DNA from: Paramecium tetraurelia
Taxonomy: Eukaryota > Ciliophora > Oligohymenophorea > Peniculida > Parameciidae
NCBI RefSeq assembly: GCF_000165425.1
Contig: NW_001798975.1
Coordinates: 6,944 to 70,943 of the forward strand
Direction of reading: 5' to 3'
DNA length: 64,000 bases
A model generated the notes under the pieces. The model ran no database searches. It was not told the origin of the DNA and saw only the letters and a list, made by a program, of their open reading frames with translations. Position numbers and translations under genes: made by a program. Position 1 is the first letter of the stretch, and every line of letters begins with the position of its first letter. This document shows positions 1 through 13,669 of this stretch, in pieces.

Positions 1-2150
1 CCCAAACCCTCATGAGTGGCCGGCCATAAAGTTGAGTAATACAATTATAGTTAATTTAATGTAAAAAAAAGGTATTAAAAAGTTAAATAGAATGATAATT
101 AAAGTTAAATATTAAAGTATTTAGTAGAATCCTTAAATGTAATAAAATCTATCATTTATGTTGAAATATGTTTTAATCATAAACTAAATTTAATTTGTAC
201 TAGGAGTGTAATTGAAAACATAGAGGATTTGATTATAGCCTAAATACAAAATGGAATAACCTTATCGTCAAATTACGGAGTACTTAAGAAGCAACATACA
301 AAAATTAAAACAATTAAACATAAAAGTAGATAGGTATTATTTAAATACATTCAAAAATAGAGGACATGGACAACACCGAACACTGTATCAACTGTTTTTA
401 GTATAATTTTAATTTAATAAAGGTGAACGGCAACACCATATAATTGATTTAATAATATTAATACCTTGGACTTAGAGTCTAAAATACAATTCTAAATTTT
501 AAATTGAAATCCAAAAAATTAAGCTACCTTATTTTGCACAATTTCTCGACTCTATACCTTTCCAAGCAAATTCACAACAATCTTCCTGCACCTTTTATGT
601 GATTTCAGCATCCTCTTCTTTCACGATGAAATACATCCACGTCATCATTTTTTGGTCGACTTCTTACCTTCCTATTCCAAGCCATACTTTGAAACAAGGA
701 AAAGAAAATCAACATTATGGATTAACTTATACGGTAATCCCCTTGAGAGGATCAATCTATCAATTTATGTCTATTTGAATAATTTTCCTTAATATTTGCT
801 TATTTGACTTTTGATGGAATTTTAAATTTGAATTTTCGGGTTTTTGGTTATTTCGATAATTGAGTTATATTTTTTAAAATAATATCATGTCCAAAAGATA
901 CAGTGTGAGGTAAAGGGAAAACCACTGATCTAGGGATCGTAAAGATAAGACATCACCCGAAGTACTTAAGCTAAATGAATCCCGGAATGCAGAGAGTTAC
1001 TTGAACAGAAAAGCTTATAGGAAGACATTATAACCACCTTGTAAGAATGGATGATTTAGGACTTTTACACCATGTATGGTTAACTAGGGCAGCATTGGAA
1101 ATTTTAGACTTCATCTATGAACAAGGTATGGGGTAGGTAACAGATATTAAAAATAGACGGAAGGAATATATATAAAGGGAAGAAAAATGAGAAAAATAAT
1201 TATGGTTTAGGAAAAGGAGGAGGAAGTCGGAAGAAGATATGAGTGAGTAATCAATAAATCAATCTGTTATTTCTGTATAGGATTAGATTGAATGCTTATC
1301 ATTATGTTTATCATAGATTAGCCTACCTTATATTCTTTGATATATCCTTGGCCACTTTATAAGGATGGATACCTTTTTTTGCCATTCTAAAATTCATATG
1401 TATTCTTAAAATGCCAGCTAATTTATTTATTTATTCTATTAAAACAATTTAATATCATATATTTAATAAAGAATAAAATTATAAAGATTAAAGAGATTTT
1501 AAATACATTGGTAGGATCATTCATTACAATGGTCTGACTTCCATTAATTTAAGTGATATTCAAGGATTATTTATTATTTTTCTGTCAATATAATCCAATC
1601 TCACATAAAAATTTTATTTAAAAAGTATTTTTCTCTTCACAGTTAATTTTTTTCCAATTCAATGAGCTTTTCCTTCATCTAGATATTCATATTTTTTAAA
1701 GGATTCTCTACATTTAATTTATTTACTTACTCATTATTCTAAAATTTACTTTATTTTGTTTTTGGATCCTTTGAAATTAGTTATTTCTAAGATTAAATAA
1801 ATGTTTAAAATTAAGTAAGCACTTAGATTTAGAACAATTTATTATAAAAAGGAATATCCTTTATTTTGCTTCTTTCTTTTGAAAAGAAGAAAAAGATAAT
1901 TTTCAATCCTGCTTGATTATAATCAAATTCCGAAGAATTATCGACATCAGCAAATAATTATATAATTCTTTTTATTCAAAGAAATTTTCGTTCATATTAA
2001 GTTCTTCTTTCATAATCGTTAAGTTCTGTCAAAAATTATGTACATTAGAATGATTGTCAAGAAATTGAGGATGAAAATCCAGCAGCAATTTAGAAAATAG
2101 TTTTTCGAGATATTCCAATAACTAATTAGATTTTTTTTTTATTTTTTATG
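1..2150. other. Left-end, subtelomere-like, no supportable gene
   Basis: The window opens with CCCAAACCC, which resembles the C-rich strand of Paramecium telomere repeats, but there is no repeat array, so the telomere itself is not proven. The rest is very AT-rich and both strands are broken by TGA in all frames. One less AT-rich stretch, about 890-1130, stays open on the minus strand for some 80 codons and could be a coding relic. I recognise nothing in it. Confidence 0.5.
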
Positions 2151-2159
2151 ACTTTAATA

Positions 2160-3640
2160 CTTAATTGTCCATGTTTTGCATACCTGCATGCATAGACAAT
2201 TTTTTTATTGGATTAAAACAAACTATGATGTCTTCCAAGGCTGATTTCCTTGATTATTTATTATAGATTTAAGATTGAATGAACAATACCTTATTTATTC
2301 TAAAATTGAATTTGTCTTTCTTTTGTACTAAATTATCTTAGAAATCTCCTTAGCAAGTTTCTCCATACATTCCATAAGCCCAGGACCATAATTCTACGTC
2401 CTTGTCTACTGCCATTATGTGATAACCACAGTAACTGAATTAACAATATTATCTTTAACTGCTTAGAGAGTTTCTACATCTTACAAATTTTCATGACCTA
2501 TGGTTAGAGATGACATTGTTCTTTCAGTTATAATCCCTCTTTTAAATGATGCAATTCAAATGAGAAATGATCCTTCTTCTCTAAACCAAGGTCCAAATGA
2601 CTAATCAGAAATTAATGCTTTCTGTTTCTGAATTAACATCTCCAACTTGCACCTGCGTAATGATTATATAAGTATTTACTTCTTATAGTGTTTCCAATAC
2701 TTCCATAACCTAAGTACTTCCTGCATAACACTATGATTTATGTTATAAATAGTGTATTTTACAATTAATTAGTGCTTGCTATCTGAATGTATAAGTGATA
2801 TCAATTTGAATAAGTTTCTGTTAAAAAATAAACTCTAACGTTGAAATAACTGAGGATTATATTTTAGTTCCCTCTTATTACATGTAATCCAAGACTCTAC
2901 TTGAATCGCGTGCACTATCCATCTAATTATTGCGATGCTATTAGTGAGATAGTTAATACTTTCTTTGTGGGTTTAGTATTCCCCTAGTCACGCTCAGCAT
3001 TAATTAAAATCAGGAGATCTCAATATCAAGCACACTAATTATAGCTTGGAGAAAGTCTCGATAGTGATTAAAGTTTTTCTTTTTTTTTTAATTTGTGGGC
3101 AATGCTTATACTTAAATCAAACATTGAATTTATGTTACTTATCGTATAAGTTGTTAATATCGCCTATGCCTATCTGATATTGATTCTGTTTTTTAGAGGA
3201 TATGTTTTTTGAAATTTGCTCTACTAAAAGATAATCCAGTTAGATATAATTCTTAAGTAGCACATATATTCTGTTGATAACTTTCTCCTTATCCATGATA
3301 TAATCAAAAATCCAGTTGCCTTTACTAATGTTGAATTGCTTGTGGTGTAGCGGCTAACACTTGTACAGAGTGCAATGAATAATTAAGAGTTTTACTTTGA
3401 ACCAAAAAGCAATCTTCTTACATATGCTCGTGCCTTGATTCTTTGAAATTCAGACCATTGATCTTAAAGAAAGGAAAAATTGCAATTTTGCGCCTTCAGA
3501 CCATCTCATACCTTGTTATTCCTGTAAGGAATATATCTTACTACTGTTAATTGCTGTGTTTGGAACTTTACTGAACATATGATCGTATTGGAATTGGAGG
3601 TACTTTTTTATCATCCCTTGTTATGTTAAACAATTGAATA
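2160..3640 (-). pseudogene. Decayed protein-coding sequence, family not recognised
   Basis: Read on the minus strand in the ciliate code, this stretch gives long coding-like runs in changing frames. One run has GMRWSEGAKLQFF near 3500 and another GNWIFDYIMDKEKVINRIY near 3300. A third near 2400 contains NYGPGLMECMEKLAKEIS and is preceded by about 60 residues of similar quality. The runs are separated by frame changes and at least two in-frame TGA codons, with no intron-like segments to explain them. Amino-acid composition and codon use match the intact genes further right. The simplest reading is one gene, or two neighbouring ones, decaying at a chromosome end. Several unannotated long introns would be the alternative, but the breaks lack GT...AG boundaries. 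Confidence 0.45.
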
Positions 3641-4232
3641 GTTTTTCTCTCCAGTACCTTAGTTCATCTCTCTAATATTATGGCAATACTTCTTCATCTA
3701 ATTTTTTAATGAAGCAAAAACCTCATAAAAAACATTTTTCGAAGAAAAAATTTGTAACAGTTGTGCTTTTTTCACTTTTCTATTTCTTAAAAAAATTGAA
3801 ATTAACCTTAATTTCTCTTCTACTTGATTTTTATACCCCTAAAATTAAAAATCCTTTCAGATTTTGTGATTGGAAACATAGAAAACAGAGTAAAGAATAG
3901 GCGTATTTTTAAATAATCATAGTGACAATTTTTATAAACTTCTACATAGACTGGTTCTAAGAAGGAATAAAAATACAAAACAAATTATTTAGCAACCACC
4001 CCAGCACAAAGAAATACAATTTCTTAGAAATTCATGGATAAATTGTTGGGGTTGGTCAAGGCTGACATATGACTGGCCATAAGACGTCAGTAATATTTTC
4101 TGCATAAGGACATGTAGATAGTACATCCCCAAATACCTTTGTTATTATTGATAATTAGGAAAATTTGTGGATGCCTAATTGTTTTGCTTGACTTGCTGTG
4201 CCTGTTGCTAGGTTGGCCTAATCTTATAGCCA

Positions 4233-4350
4233 GTTGTATTTCGGCCGTTTTGTCTAGGTGATCATTCGTATTCCGGCTGTAGGGGCTTAGGAAAACATTC
4301 GTATTCCGGTCGTCGGTGATGAGGAAAATCACTCTTATTTTGGCCATCGA
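4233..4350. repeat. Degenerate tandem repeat, about 33-nt unit, four copies
   Basis: Units start near 4233, 4264, 4297 and 4331. The two middle ones share ATTCGTATTCCGG followed by a GT-rich, then GA-rich tail, with lengths of 33 and 34 nt. The outer two are more diverged (GTTGTATTTCGGCC and ACTCTTATTTTGGCC). The surrounding 4020-4380 segment is clearly richer in G and C than the rest of the window. The minus strand is open for 88 codons across it, which is probably a by-product of the repeat. A block with TGGCCATAA at 4073-4081 echoes a similar block at bases 17-30. Confidence 0.55.
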
Positions 4351-5354
4351 CACAGGGTCTCTTTTATACTCTCTTCCTCCTCCTCCCCAAATAAAAAAGA
4401 TCTAAAGTAGCGCTTTGAATATCTTCACAACTTATGTAGGATCTAAAGCAGACAAACCAGCAAAAATAGAAACACTAACGAAACTATTGTATAATTTTTA
4501 TGTAGAGCACCACCTCAAGTATAAATTTATCCATCATCGAATAAGCAGAACTTATGATAATCTCTCGTTGCCCCTTAGGTCAGAAATCAAATTTCATAGA
4601 CTAAACTAGATAGAATTTCAGATTAGATCGTTGATTTGCATCTTCAAACCAAGTTACCTAAATATTATTTTTTTTTAATTTAAATTCAGACCATACTGCT
4701 GAACCACAAATAAAGAGTTGACCATCAAATTTCATAATTCCTGAATGAATCTAACCTGAATTTATTAATTAAGCTGCTTAATTCTTCAATTCTTCTATTA
4801 TTTTTAGAGTATTGCATTTCTTTTGATTGCCCTCCTCACAAAATTCATATCCAATTTACTATTGACAATTCTCTACCTTTGTTAAGTCCCCATGCAAAAA
4901 GATAACTGATATATGAATCCCCTCCAGCAAATGATGAGAATGGATATATTATATTTGAATTTATTTTATTAAAATGGATAGATGGTTGGAAGTTGAACTG
5001 CTAATATTTTAAAAGGGATTAAAATATTGACTTTTATGGAAAAATTGAAAATCAAGCCCTCAATAAGATTAATTACATTTTTCAATTTTATTTTCAGAAG
5101 TACCTTTAAAGATTGAGAAAAACTATCAAACTTGAAATAGTACAGGCTTCCTGAACTCATCCACCCACTATAAGATTTCTAAATTATTGAGTAAACAAAC
5201 TATTGCAAGTAAGAGTCAGGAGCAATAAGCAATATATTGAAAAGAGCTAGCTGAACTAAAGATCTAATTGTAAAAATAGTTTTGAATTATTTATTCTTTA
5301 GTTTCTCGATTTCTGATTTTGATTGAGTTATCTTTATATCTAATTATTAAAAAA
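4351..5354. other. Intergenic stretch before the giant coiled-coil gene
   Basis: About 1 kb without a supportable gene. Short open runs exist on both strands (for example 4415-4609), but none carries a recognisable motif and all are quickly closed by TGA. The last 80 bases, very AT-rich, presumably hold the promoter and leader of the gene starting at 5355. Confidence 0.5.
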
Positions 5355-8300
5355 ATGAGTGATGATTAGCCTGAAGCAAACAGGCTATCAGTTAAACAAT
5401 TGGCTGGAAGATTTCAGTCAATGATGAAAGCTGCACCTGTTTAGTAACAACAATAACCTCCTCCTAGAAAATCTGAAGTTATTGCTAGAAATCCATAGCA
5501 GTAATTGTAAAACATGGAAGAAACGAATAAAGTTCTTAGCAAACTTGAAGTTGTTGAAAATGACGAAGATTCCAATCAAAGGTCTAGTGAAACAGTTGAA
5601 TCATTGCAAAAGGTTATCGAGAATCTTTAAAAAGATTGCAACAAAAAGGATTAGAAGATTCAGGACTTGTAAGAAAATTTAGTCATCATGTCTGATTAAA
5701 TGAAATTTAGGGAATCAAAGATTCGAGAAGAGGTCTAATAGGAAACAAAAGAAACGAGTGAGTTTGGAAACGAAAGAGTGAAATTAATTACTGAATTGCG
5801 CAAGTGTTAAGTAGATCTATAAGAATCGTAAAAACAAAATGCTAATAAGTTCTCTCAAATTTAATAGTTGACAAATAAAGCAACTCAGATATAGAATTTG
5901 TCAAAACTAGAGATTGATAAATTAAAGTAGTAGAATCAAGAATTAGAGGAAAAACTCTTATAAAGCTAATAAAAAGTTGATTAATTAGCTCAAAAAATTG
6001 AAGAATTAAAAGAATTAAATAGCTAATTGAATCTCTAAAGTTAAGAGGTTGAAGATGTCAAATAAAAATTAGAAAAGGAATTTTAGTAGAGATATGATGA
6101 AGTCGAATTCGAAATTATCAATAATAGATAAATTATTGAGGATCTTTAAATTTAATTAAAGGAACTTAAGGCACTAAATTTATAATTAGAATCTGCTGCG
6201 ATTAATGGAACATTTGATATGAAATAGCAAATTAGTTTATTGTAGGATTAAACAAATGAGTTGTAAAACTAAAACCAAGAATTATAATAAAAACTTCATG
6301 CTAAATAAATTGAATTTGATCAAATGAATAAAGCCAAATCTAGAGAAATTGAAAAGCTTAAACAAGATAAAATTGAATTGCAGTAAGAATTAGAATAAAC
6401 AAAACAAATATCTGAATAAACTTAGGCTGAAACTGAATCTAACTATAAAAATCAAATGTTAATTTTGTAAGATAAATTTCAGAAAAGCGAGGAATAAACA
6501 TCAAAATTAAATTAAAAAATCTAAGAATTATCTGCTGATCTCATTTAAGAAAGAATGCTCTACAAAAATAATGAATCATAGTTAAATGGAGTCATAACAT
6601 AATAGAAAGATGAGCTATCCTAAAAATCAAGCCTGGTATTATAATTGACTGAAAAAATCAGGATATTGTAAGATCACTCTATGTAATAAGAGACAAACAT
6701 ATCAAAAAATATTGATGACTATAAAGTTTTACTTGACTAAAATAATCAATAAATCACACAATTATCTGAATAAATAAAGTCGTTGAAGAAACAATAAAGA
6801 TAATAGGAATAAGAAAATAAGTAGGTAATTTCTTAATATGAATAATAAATTAAGCAATATTTGGCTGAAATTACATAAACCAAAATCCAAAAGAATGAAT
6901 CAGACAACTAAAGACAAAATAGTGAGAGTTAATTAAGCTAGATTATTGAGAAATAGAAGGTCTAATTGCAATAAGCAAATGCAATTATTTAAGATTTGAA
7001 TAACCAGATTGAATAATTCTAATAAAACATTTAAGATTAAGAAGAACAGAGAATGAGTGTGATATCAGTGAAATAGTCCTTGTTAATTGAGAAAGAAAGT
7101 CAAATTAATATGCTTGAATCATAAGTTATAAAATATTAAAATGAATTAACTCAAAAATAAGACTAAATCATAATATTGCAATAATAATATGAGAAATAAA
7201 AATCAGACTTTAATTTAGCAATTTCTGAAAAGGAGAAAAATGCAAAGTTAACAAATTAATAACATTAAGAGTTATAGAATAAAGTTTCTGATTTGACTTT
7301 TGAGGTTAATTAGTTACGATCATTAGTTGATAAGGCAGAGGTGGACAAGGAATCAAATATCCAATAGTATAATGAGGCAAATCAATAATTAAAAGATTAA
7401 TTAAACACATAAAATAGTTTGATTTAAGAATTGCAAGAGTATCTAAAGGAAAGTAATTCTAAAGAATAATTAGCCTTACAGAAGTCAACTCAATAGAGCT
7501 TAGAAATCAATTAATTATAATTGGAGATTGGAAAACTGAAAAATGATTTATCTTAACAAGAATAAAAACAATCCTAAACTAATTTAGAGAATTCATATAA
7601 GTTGAAAGAATAATAGACCTAAAATGAAACTTTGAAGAATGACTTTAAGTAAATATAATTAGTTTAAGACAAATTAAAATAAGAAAATTTTTAGTTGAAC
7701 GAATAAATAAATGATTTGCAAATAAAACTGTAAGAGAGTCAAGAAAACCTAAAATAGACCACATAAATAAATGAGAATTAAAAAGAATAGCTTTAAAAGT
7801 TAAATGATTAATTATATTAAGAATAGCAGAAGGAATCTGTAAATTAAACAGAGAAATTTTATTTATAATAATTAATCTAATAGCATAAAGATTAAGTTAA
7901 CGAAGTTCATGAAAAGAATAAGTTAATAACTAGCATTAGTGAGTCAAAAGATAAGTAAATAGAAGCACTTAAAAAATAAGGAGAAGATGCTCAAAAACAT
8001 TATGAATAATAAAAATAAACTTAATATGAGGAGATGGTGTAATTAAAATAAAAATACGAATAATAATTCCATATACTTGATGATGAAAAGAAGAGCTTAA
8101 TAGCTGAATATACTAATAGAATTGCAAATTTAGAAGAAATCAATAATGATTATTAGAAAAATTCATCTATTGAATAGAGTCAATTCAATTAGGAGAAATT
8201 GAACTTAAAATAATAATTATTAGATCAGCAAGTAAAAATAGAAAAACAATTAAAGGAGATTGAATAAATGTAGGGTTAATTGGAACAGAAATAGTAGGAG

Positions 8301-11300
8301 ATCATTTAGATTAATTTAAAAAATGAATGTGAAGTGTTATAATTGTCAGAAGAATTAGTTTAACTGAAATAATTAAACACAAAGCAAGTAGAAGAGATTA
8401 ATGAAAGGGATCTAATGATCACTCTTCATTAAACATAAATTAATTTATAAGATGATCAATTTAGATTAGAAATTTCAAATTTAAATGTTAAGATAGATAA
8501 TATTCTAAAGGAGAATTAAATTTAAATTGAAGATATTCATTCTAATCATCAAAAGTAATTGTTACAAAAATAAAATGAAATTTAAGATAAAGAATATTAA
8601 ATTAAGAAGCTTGATCAATAATTGTTTGATTATTAAGCTTAGATGGAATAAAGATTGGAATATATTTAATAAAAGGAGTAAGAAGTAGAAAAATTAAGTT
8701 AACATAATGATGTCTTAGAGAATGATGCTTAATAAAAGGAATAAGAAATAATTCAATTGAAAAATCATAGTCAAAATTTAAGTGTTGAACTTGAGAAATT
8801 CAAATAATATTCTTAGTTGGAATAAGAAAAATAATAATAGGTGATTCTAGAATTAACTGAAAATCTAAAGTAGTCAGAACAGTTGTTCAAATAATAAAAC
8901 AAATCTATGGAAGATTAGATAAAGAGTTTAGAATAACAAATAACAAATTAAAATCAAAAGATAGTTCAATTATAAGATAGTATAAATCAATTGAATTAAA
9001 AGTATTAAGAATTAAAAAATGAAAAATAATTGAAAGAAGCTGAATATGAAAAGTAGTTATAAGAACTATAAAATCAGAGCGATATTCAAAATGAAGCAAT
9101 CGATTCTCAAATCTAAACAAATGTTGAATAATCTGACTAGATTTCAAAATTGGAACAGAATAAGTCATAATTATTAGAAGAACTTTAAAATGTTGTTGAA
9201 GAAAAAAAACAGGTAGAATTAACATATAAATAAGCAATTGAAGATTTGAAGACAGTTCAAGATCAAAGAATAGCAGAGATCAATAAAAAGAATTAGGATT
9301 TAGTGCAACTTAAGAATATGATCTTGATATAAAAGGATGAAGAACTGGAGGAACTTCGATAATAGCTTTAATAAAGTTAAGAAGATTTTATTAAATAATA
9401 AAATCTGAATGATTCTTTATAAATCCATTCAAGAGAATTGAAAAATAAATTTGATGAATATATAGAAACAAAGTTTTCAGAAGAGAAGCGATTAAATAAT
9501 GAATTAGATTTGACTGAACAAAAAATAAATGAATTATAAGAACAAGTTGATCAACATGCTGAAACAATACAAAACTTATAGGGAGATATTTAAAGAAAAG
9601 ACTTAGAATATTTATAATTATAATCTCAATTATAGACAAAAATCCAATAGCACACTCTAGAACTTTCTGACCTTGGTGGAAAGATGAATGAGGAATAATT
9701 GAAGCATCAAATTGAAATTAATCAAAAGCAGCAAGAGATAAGTGACCTAAATTTTTAGATTTAAGAAGGTAAGGAGAAGATTGAAGAATTGTCAAATATT
9801 ATTATTGATAAAGAAACAATGATTAAGTCTTTGGAGGAGACTATTGAAGGAAATACTAATTAGGTGCAATAGCAAAGTATTAAGATTCAAGAACATTAGA
9901 AATCTATCGAAGGGCTCACTTTAGAAAATCAAAATAAGCAAAAGTAGTTAGAATAATCAGCCAAGATTATTAAAGATACATAAATAGAATTAGAAGAGTT
10001 GACAACTTAATTGACCGATTAAATTGAAAAGTTTAATCAAATTGAGGGATCGTATTTAAAATTGCAGCAATAAAATAAATCATTGGAGGAACTTTATAAT
10101 AACACATTGAAATTATTAGAAACAAAGGAGGAAGATTTGACAACTACAGTAATTTAGAAGAATGAAGAGATTGCAAGCATTCACTTATCATTGGAAAAGC
10201 TAAAATAGGAGTCTGAAAAGGAGTATAAGCAATTGGAAGATTATTCATATGAGTAATTATTGAAGAAAATGGATGATATTGCTTAAAAGGATTGGGAGAT
10301 TGATCAACTCAATCAAGTGGTTCAGGATTTGAACTAGAAATTGCAGGCTGGTATGGAATGTGTTGAGCAGTATGATAAAGAATTCGACAATCAAATAAAA
10401 GAGATTGATGAATTAAAATCTAAAATCAAATAGAAGGACAAGGAAATTAAAGAATGTAATGAGATTATTGAAAAATAGAAATTAGAAATTGAAGCTGTTA
10501 ACAAATAAATGAATGAAGAACTTTAATTAGTAACCTAATCACTCTAGGAAAATTAATCGAATTATGATCTTGAACTATAAGCTAAATTAGCTATTTTAAA
10601 TAAAAAAGAAGCTCAGATCCTAAATCTAGATTTTCAGATTGCAGAATTCTAATAAAATCTAAATTAATAGAAGGATTAAATAGAGGAATTAGTTCAAGAG
10701 AGAAATGTGCTAATTGAAAGATAAAAGCTGATAGAGGATGAAAAAAATTAGAGTGACAAAGAATTCAAATAATAAATTTAAAGTTTGAAGGAAAGCTTAT
10801 CTGAATTCGAAGAAAACTATAATTACTTGAAATAGTAACATGAAGAGGTATAAAATTAATTTGCTTCTTAAAAAGAGTTGTATAACGATTTATAATAAAA
10901 ATATGAAGAGGATTAAGAGAGTAGTCAATAATTAATTTAAGATTTATAAAGTTAAAAGGATAAATAAAATATTGAATTTTAGAAGTACATAAAAGAATCA
11001 GATCTGAATATTCAGAAAGCAAATAATAAGATAAATCAAAAAGAAGAAAAAATTGCTCAATAATAACATTTGATAGAAACTCTGTAAAGTAATCTTGAAG
11101 ATAAAAATTAATAGCATGATGAATAAGGATAAAGGTTATTTGAGAAATAAAATGAATTGAATTAAGTTATTCTAGAAAAATAAACTAATGAGAAAAAGCT
11201 TAGTTAGCAAATTTAAGAATGCAATAATAAAATTGCTTCATACAATTTAGAAGTCGCATAATTATCTTAATTAATAACTCTAAAGGAGTCAGAAAAGTCT

Positions 11301-13518
11301 TAATTATCAAAATAATTTGAGCAAACTTCAGACTAATTAAAATAACAGTTATTCTAATAGACCTAATTCATTTAAGAACTTTAGGATTACATCAATGAAA
11401 GTTAAGAAAATGAATCAAAAGCAGGATAGAAGATTAATACTCTCAATCTATAAATTAGCACATTGGAATTTGAAATTTCTAATCTTAATTGCGAAATTCT
11501 CAAGCTGCAGAATACTATAAAATAATCGAAAGAAGAAAAATTAAGATTGGAAGAGGATCATCAGCAAGATATTATTTAGATTCAATAATAATTGTAGGCT
11601 GCTATTAGTGCCAATCAATTATTGAAGAATGAAGCTCAAAAGAAATAAATTAATTTGTTTGAGAATGAATAAAATTTAAATAGTAAAATAGAACAATAAG
11701 TTTATGAAATTAAGATTTTAAAAGAAGAGATTTAGAGGCTCTAATTAGAAATGTAAAGGCAAGTAAAAGAAAGTGATTCTAATTTAAATAATAAAAATGA
11801 AATGATTGACCTATTGAAAAAATAGTTAATTGATATATAGAATAGCGCTGCTAATGCCGAAGAAATGAAGGATCTAATTTAAAGGCAATTACAAGACTAA
11901 AGTTAATCTCAAGCTCAATAATTAAATTAACAAATAAAAACGAGGGATGATCAAATTACAAATCTTAAATAATAAATTTAGCAATTGTCTTAAAGTAAAT
12001 AACAATAAGAATAGCTATTAACTGAATAAATTAGTGTTCTGAATTAATAAATAAGATCAAAAAATGAATCTATGAATTAATTAGATGAGTCTATAAAATA
12101 CTTTAAAAGTTAAATTGATTAATCAAATCTGACAATAACCTAATTACAATAAGAAATATAAAGTTTAAATAGTAAACTTCAATCTTCTAAAAACGACTAA
12201 AATCAAATTAATGAAGAGAACAAAGAATTGTAAAATAAAATTGAAATTGTATAATAAATATCAAATACTGCGTAATCAGAATTAGAAAAGCTAAAGTAAC
12301 AAATTTTGAAATTAGAAGAAGAAAAATAAAGACAAAGTGAGTAAATAAAACAACTGAGTTCTTAAATAAATGATCAAAATTCTTAAAATTTACAAATAAC
12401 GCAAAAGTTGTTAAGCTAAAAGGAGGAGAAAGAGTTAATTGATCTATAATAGAAAAATATTTAAGAATAATATTAACAACATAGAGAATAATCAGAAAAA
12501 CAGATATATCAATTAACTAATAACGTTTCATAATTAGAATAGACTTTGTCGGAAATTTAAAATAATTTGTTGTTGGTGAATAAGTAAAAATCAGAATCTG
12601 AAGAAAAATTGAATAAATTAGGCCAATAATTATAAAATGTGAATTCTTAATTGTCAGATTCAAGAGATAAATACGAAAGCGAGAATTAATAATAATTATA
12701 ATAAATAAATAATCTTAGTTAAGAAAATTCAGAATTATAATAGACTCTCAATGAGAAATTAGAGGAGTTAAGTAAGCTCTAGCTTGACAATACCAAATTA
12801 GTGTAAAATTAGAAAAAGGTTGATAAATTGGAAAGTTAAGTGTAAGAATTGAGTGCACTAAAAGAATAAAATGGAAAGCAAATAGAATAATAAGAATTAA
12901 GACTGAAATCCTAGTAATAGGAGTTAGAGTAACTAAGAGAAAATTATAATTTATAAAAAAATCAATTGAATTCTTTGAATCAATAAATTGCATAATATGA
13001 AATAGATAAGGATAAGTTGAGCAAAGAGATCAAGTAATTATAGAGTCAGAATTAAAATTATCTGAGTCAAGTTTAAAAGTATTAGGATTATATAAATTAA
13101 TAATAATAAGAACTTGAGAAGAATACGATTTCAAACAGAAGCATAGTGATTAATGATGCTTAAGGGTAATAATTAGAAGCAGAATTAAAGATCTTATAAG
13201 TTAAAGTATGTATTCTATTAATTAAATAGTTGGTGCAACAGTTAAATAATTATAAATAGTTGATCTAAGATAAAAAGAATTAAGAGATAAAGGCCAAGAT
13301 CAATGAGGATTTAGATTAGATAAAGAAAGATTACGTTATGGCTTTAGAGAAGATAGGAATATTCATAAGGGGCATAGAAGATTTAGAAAAAGTAAATGGA
13401 CCAAAAAATTAGTAATATCATGTTTTTAATTTCTAGAAACGAATTAAATAAATCAATAGCAGGACTTAAAGATTTTATTTCAAAGTTTGCAAGCACCATT
13501 TTGAAAGATATTAAATGA
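5355..13518 (+). CDS. Giant coiled-coil protein, about 2712 residues
   Basis: One frame runs from ATG 5355 to TGA 13518 with a single 25-nt intron at 13412-13436; the spliced length is 2713 codons. The first 40 residues form a short head with RLSVKQLAGRFQ and then PVQQQQQPPPR. From about residue 60 onward the protein is almost wholly charged and glutamine-rich heptad sequence (E, K, Q, L, N) with few prolines or glycines, so it is a very long coiled coil. The last 40 residues are less charged (GLKDFISKFASTILKDI) and may form a small anchor. Proteins of this shape are usually golgin-like tethers, basal-body or striated-rootlet components, or nuclear-envelope filaments; nothing in the sequence decides between them. 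Much of the glutamine is encoded by TAA and TAG, so a standard-code search sees only short antisense shadows here. Confidence 0.9.
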
Positions 13519-13669
13519 GTCATTGTGTATTTTCAATTTAATAATGTTCTTTTTTAAACATTAATTTATTTGAATGATTCTTTAAAAGTAACTCATAATT
13601 TAAGTAAGTTTAGTACTTTTCTATTCAAAAAGGGAATTAATCGATATAATTATGAGTGGGTATTTATTT

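Noticed and set aside
1-10. Telomere at the left edge
   Set aside because: CCCAAACCC is telomere-like, but there is only one and a half units and no array, so the chromosome end cannot be claimed from this window.
8905-12993. Minus-strand ORFs rich in I, L, F and S inside the giant gene
   Set aside because: Antisense shadows of the K/E/Q-rich coiled coil; composition is the mirror image expected and no membrane-protein signature is present.
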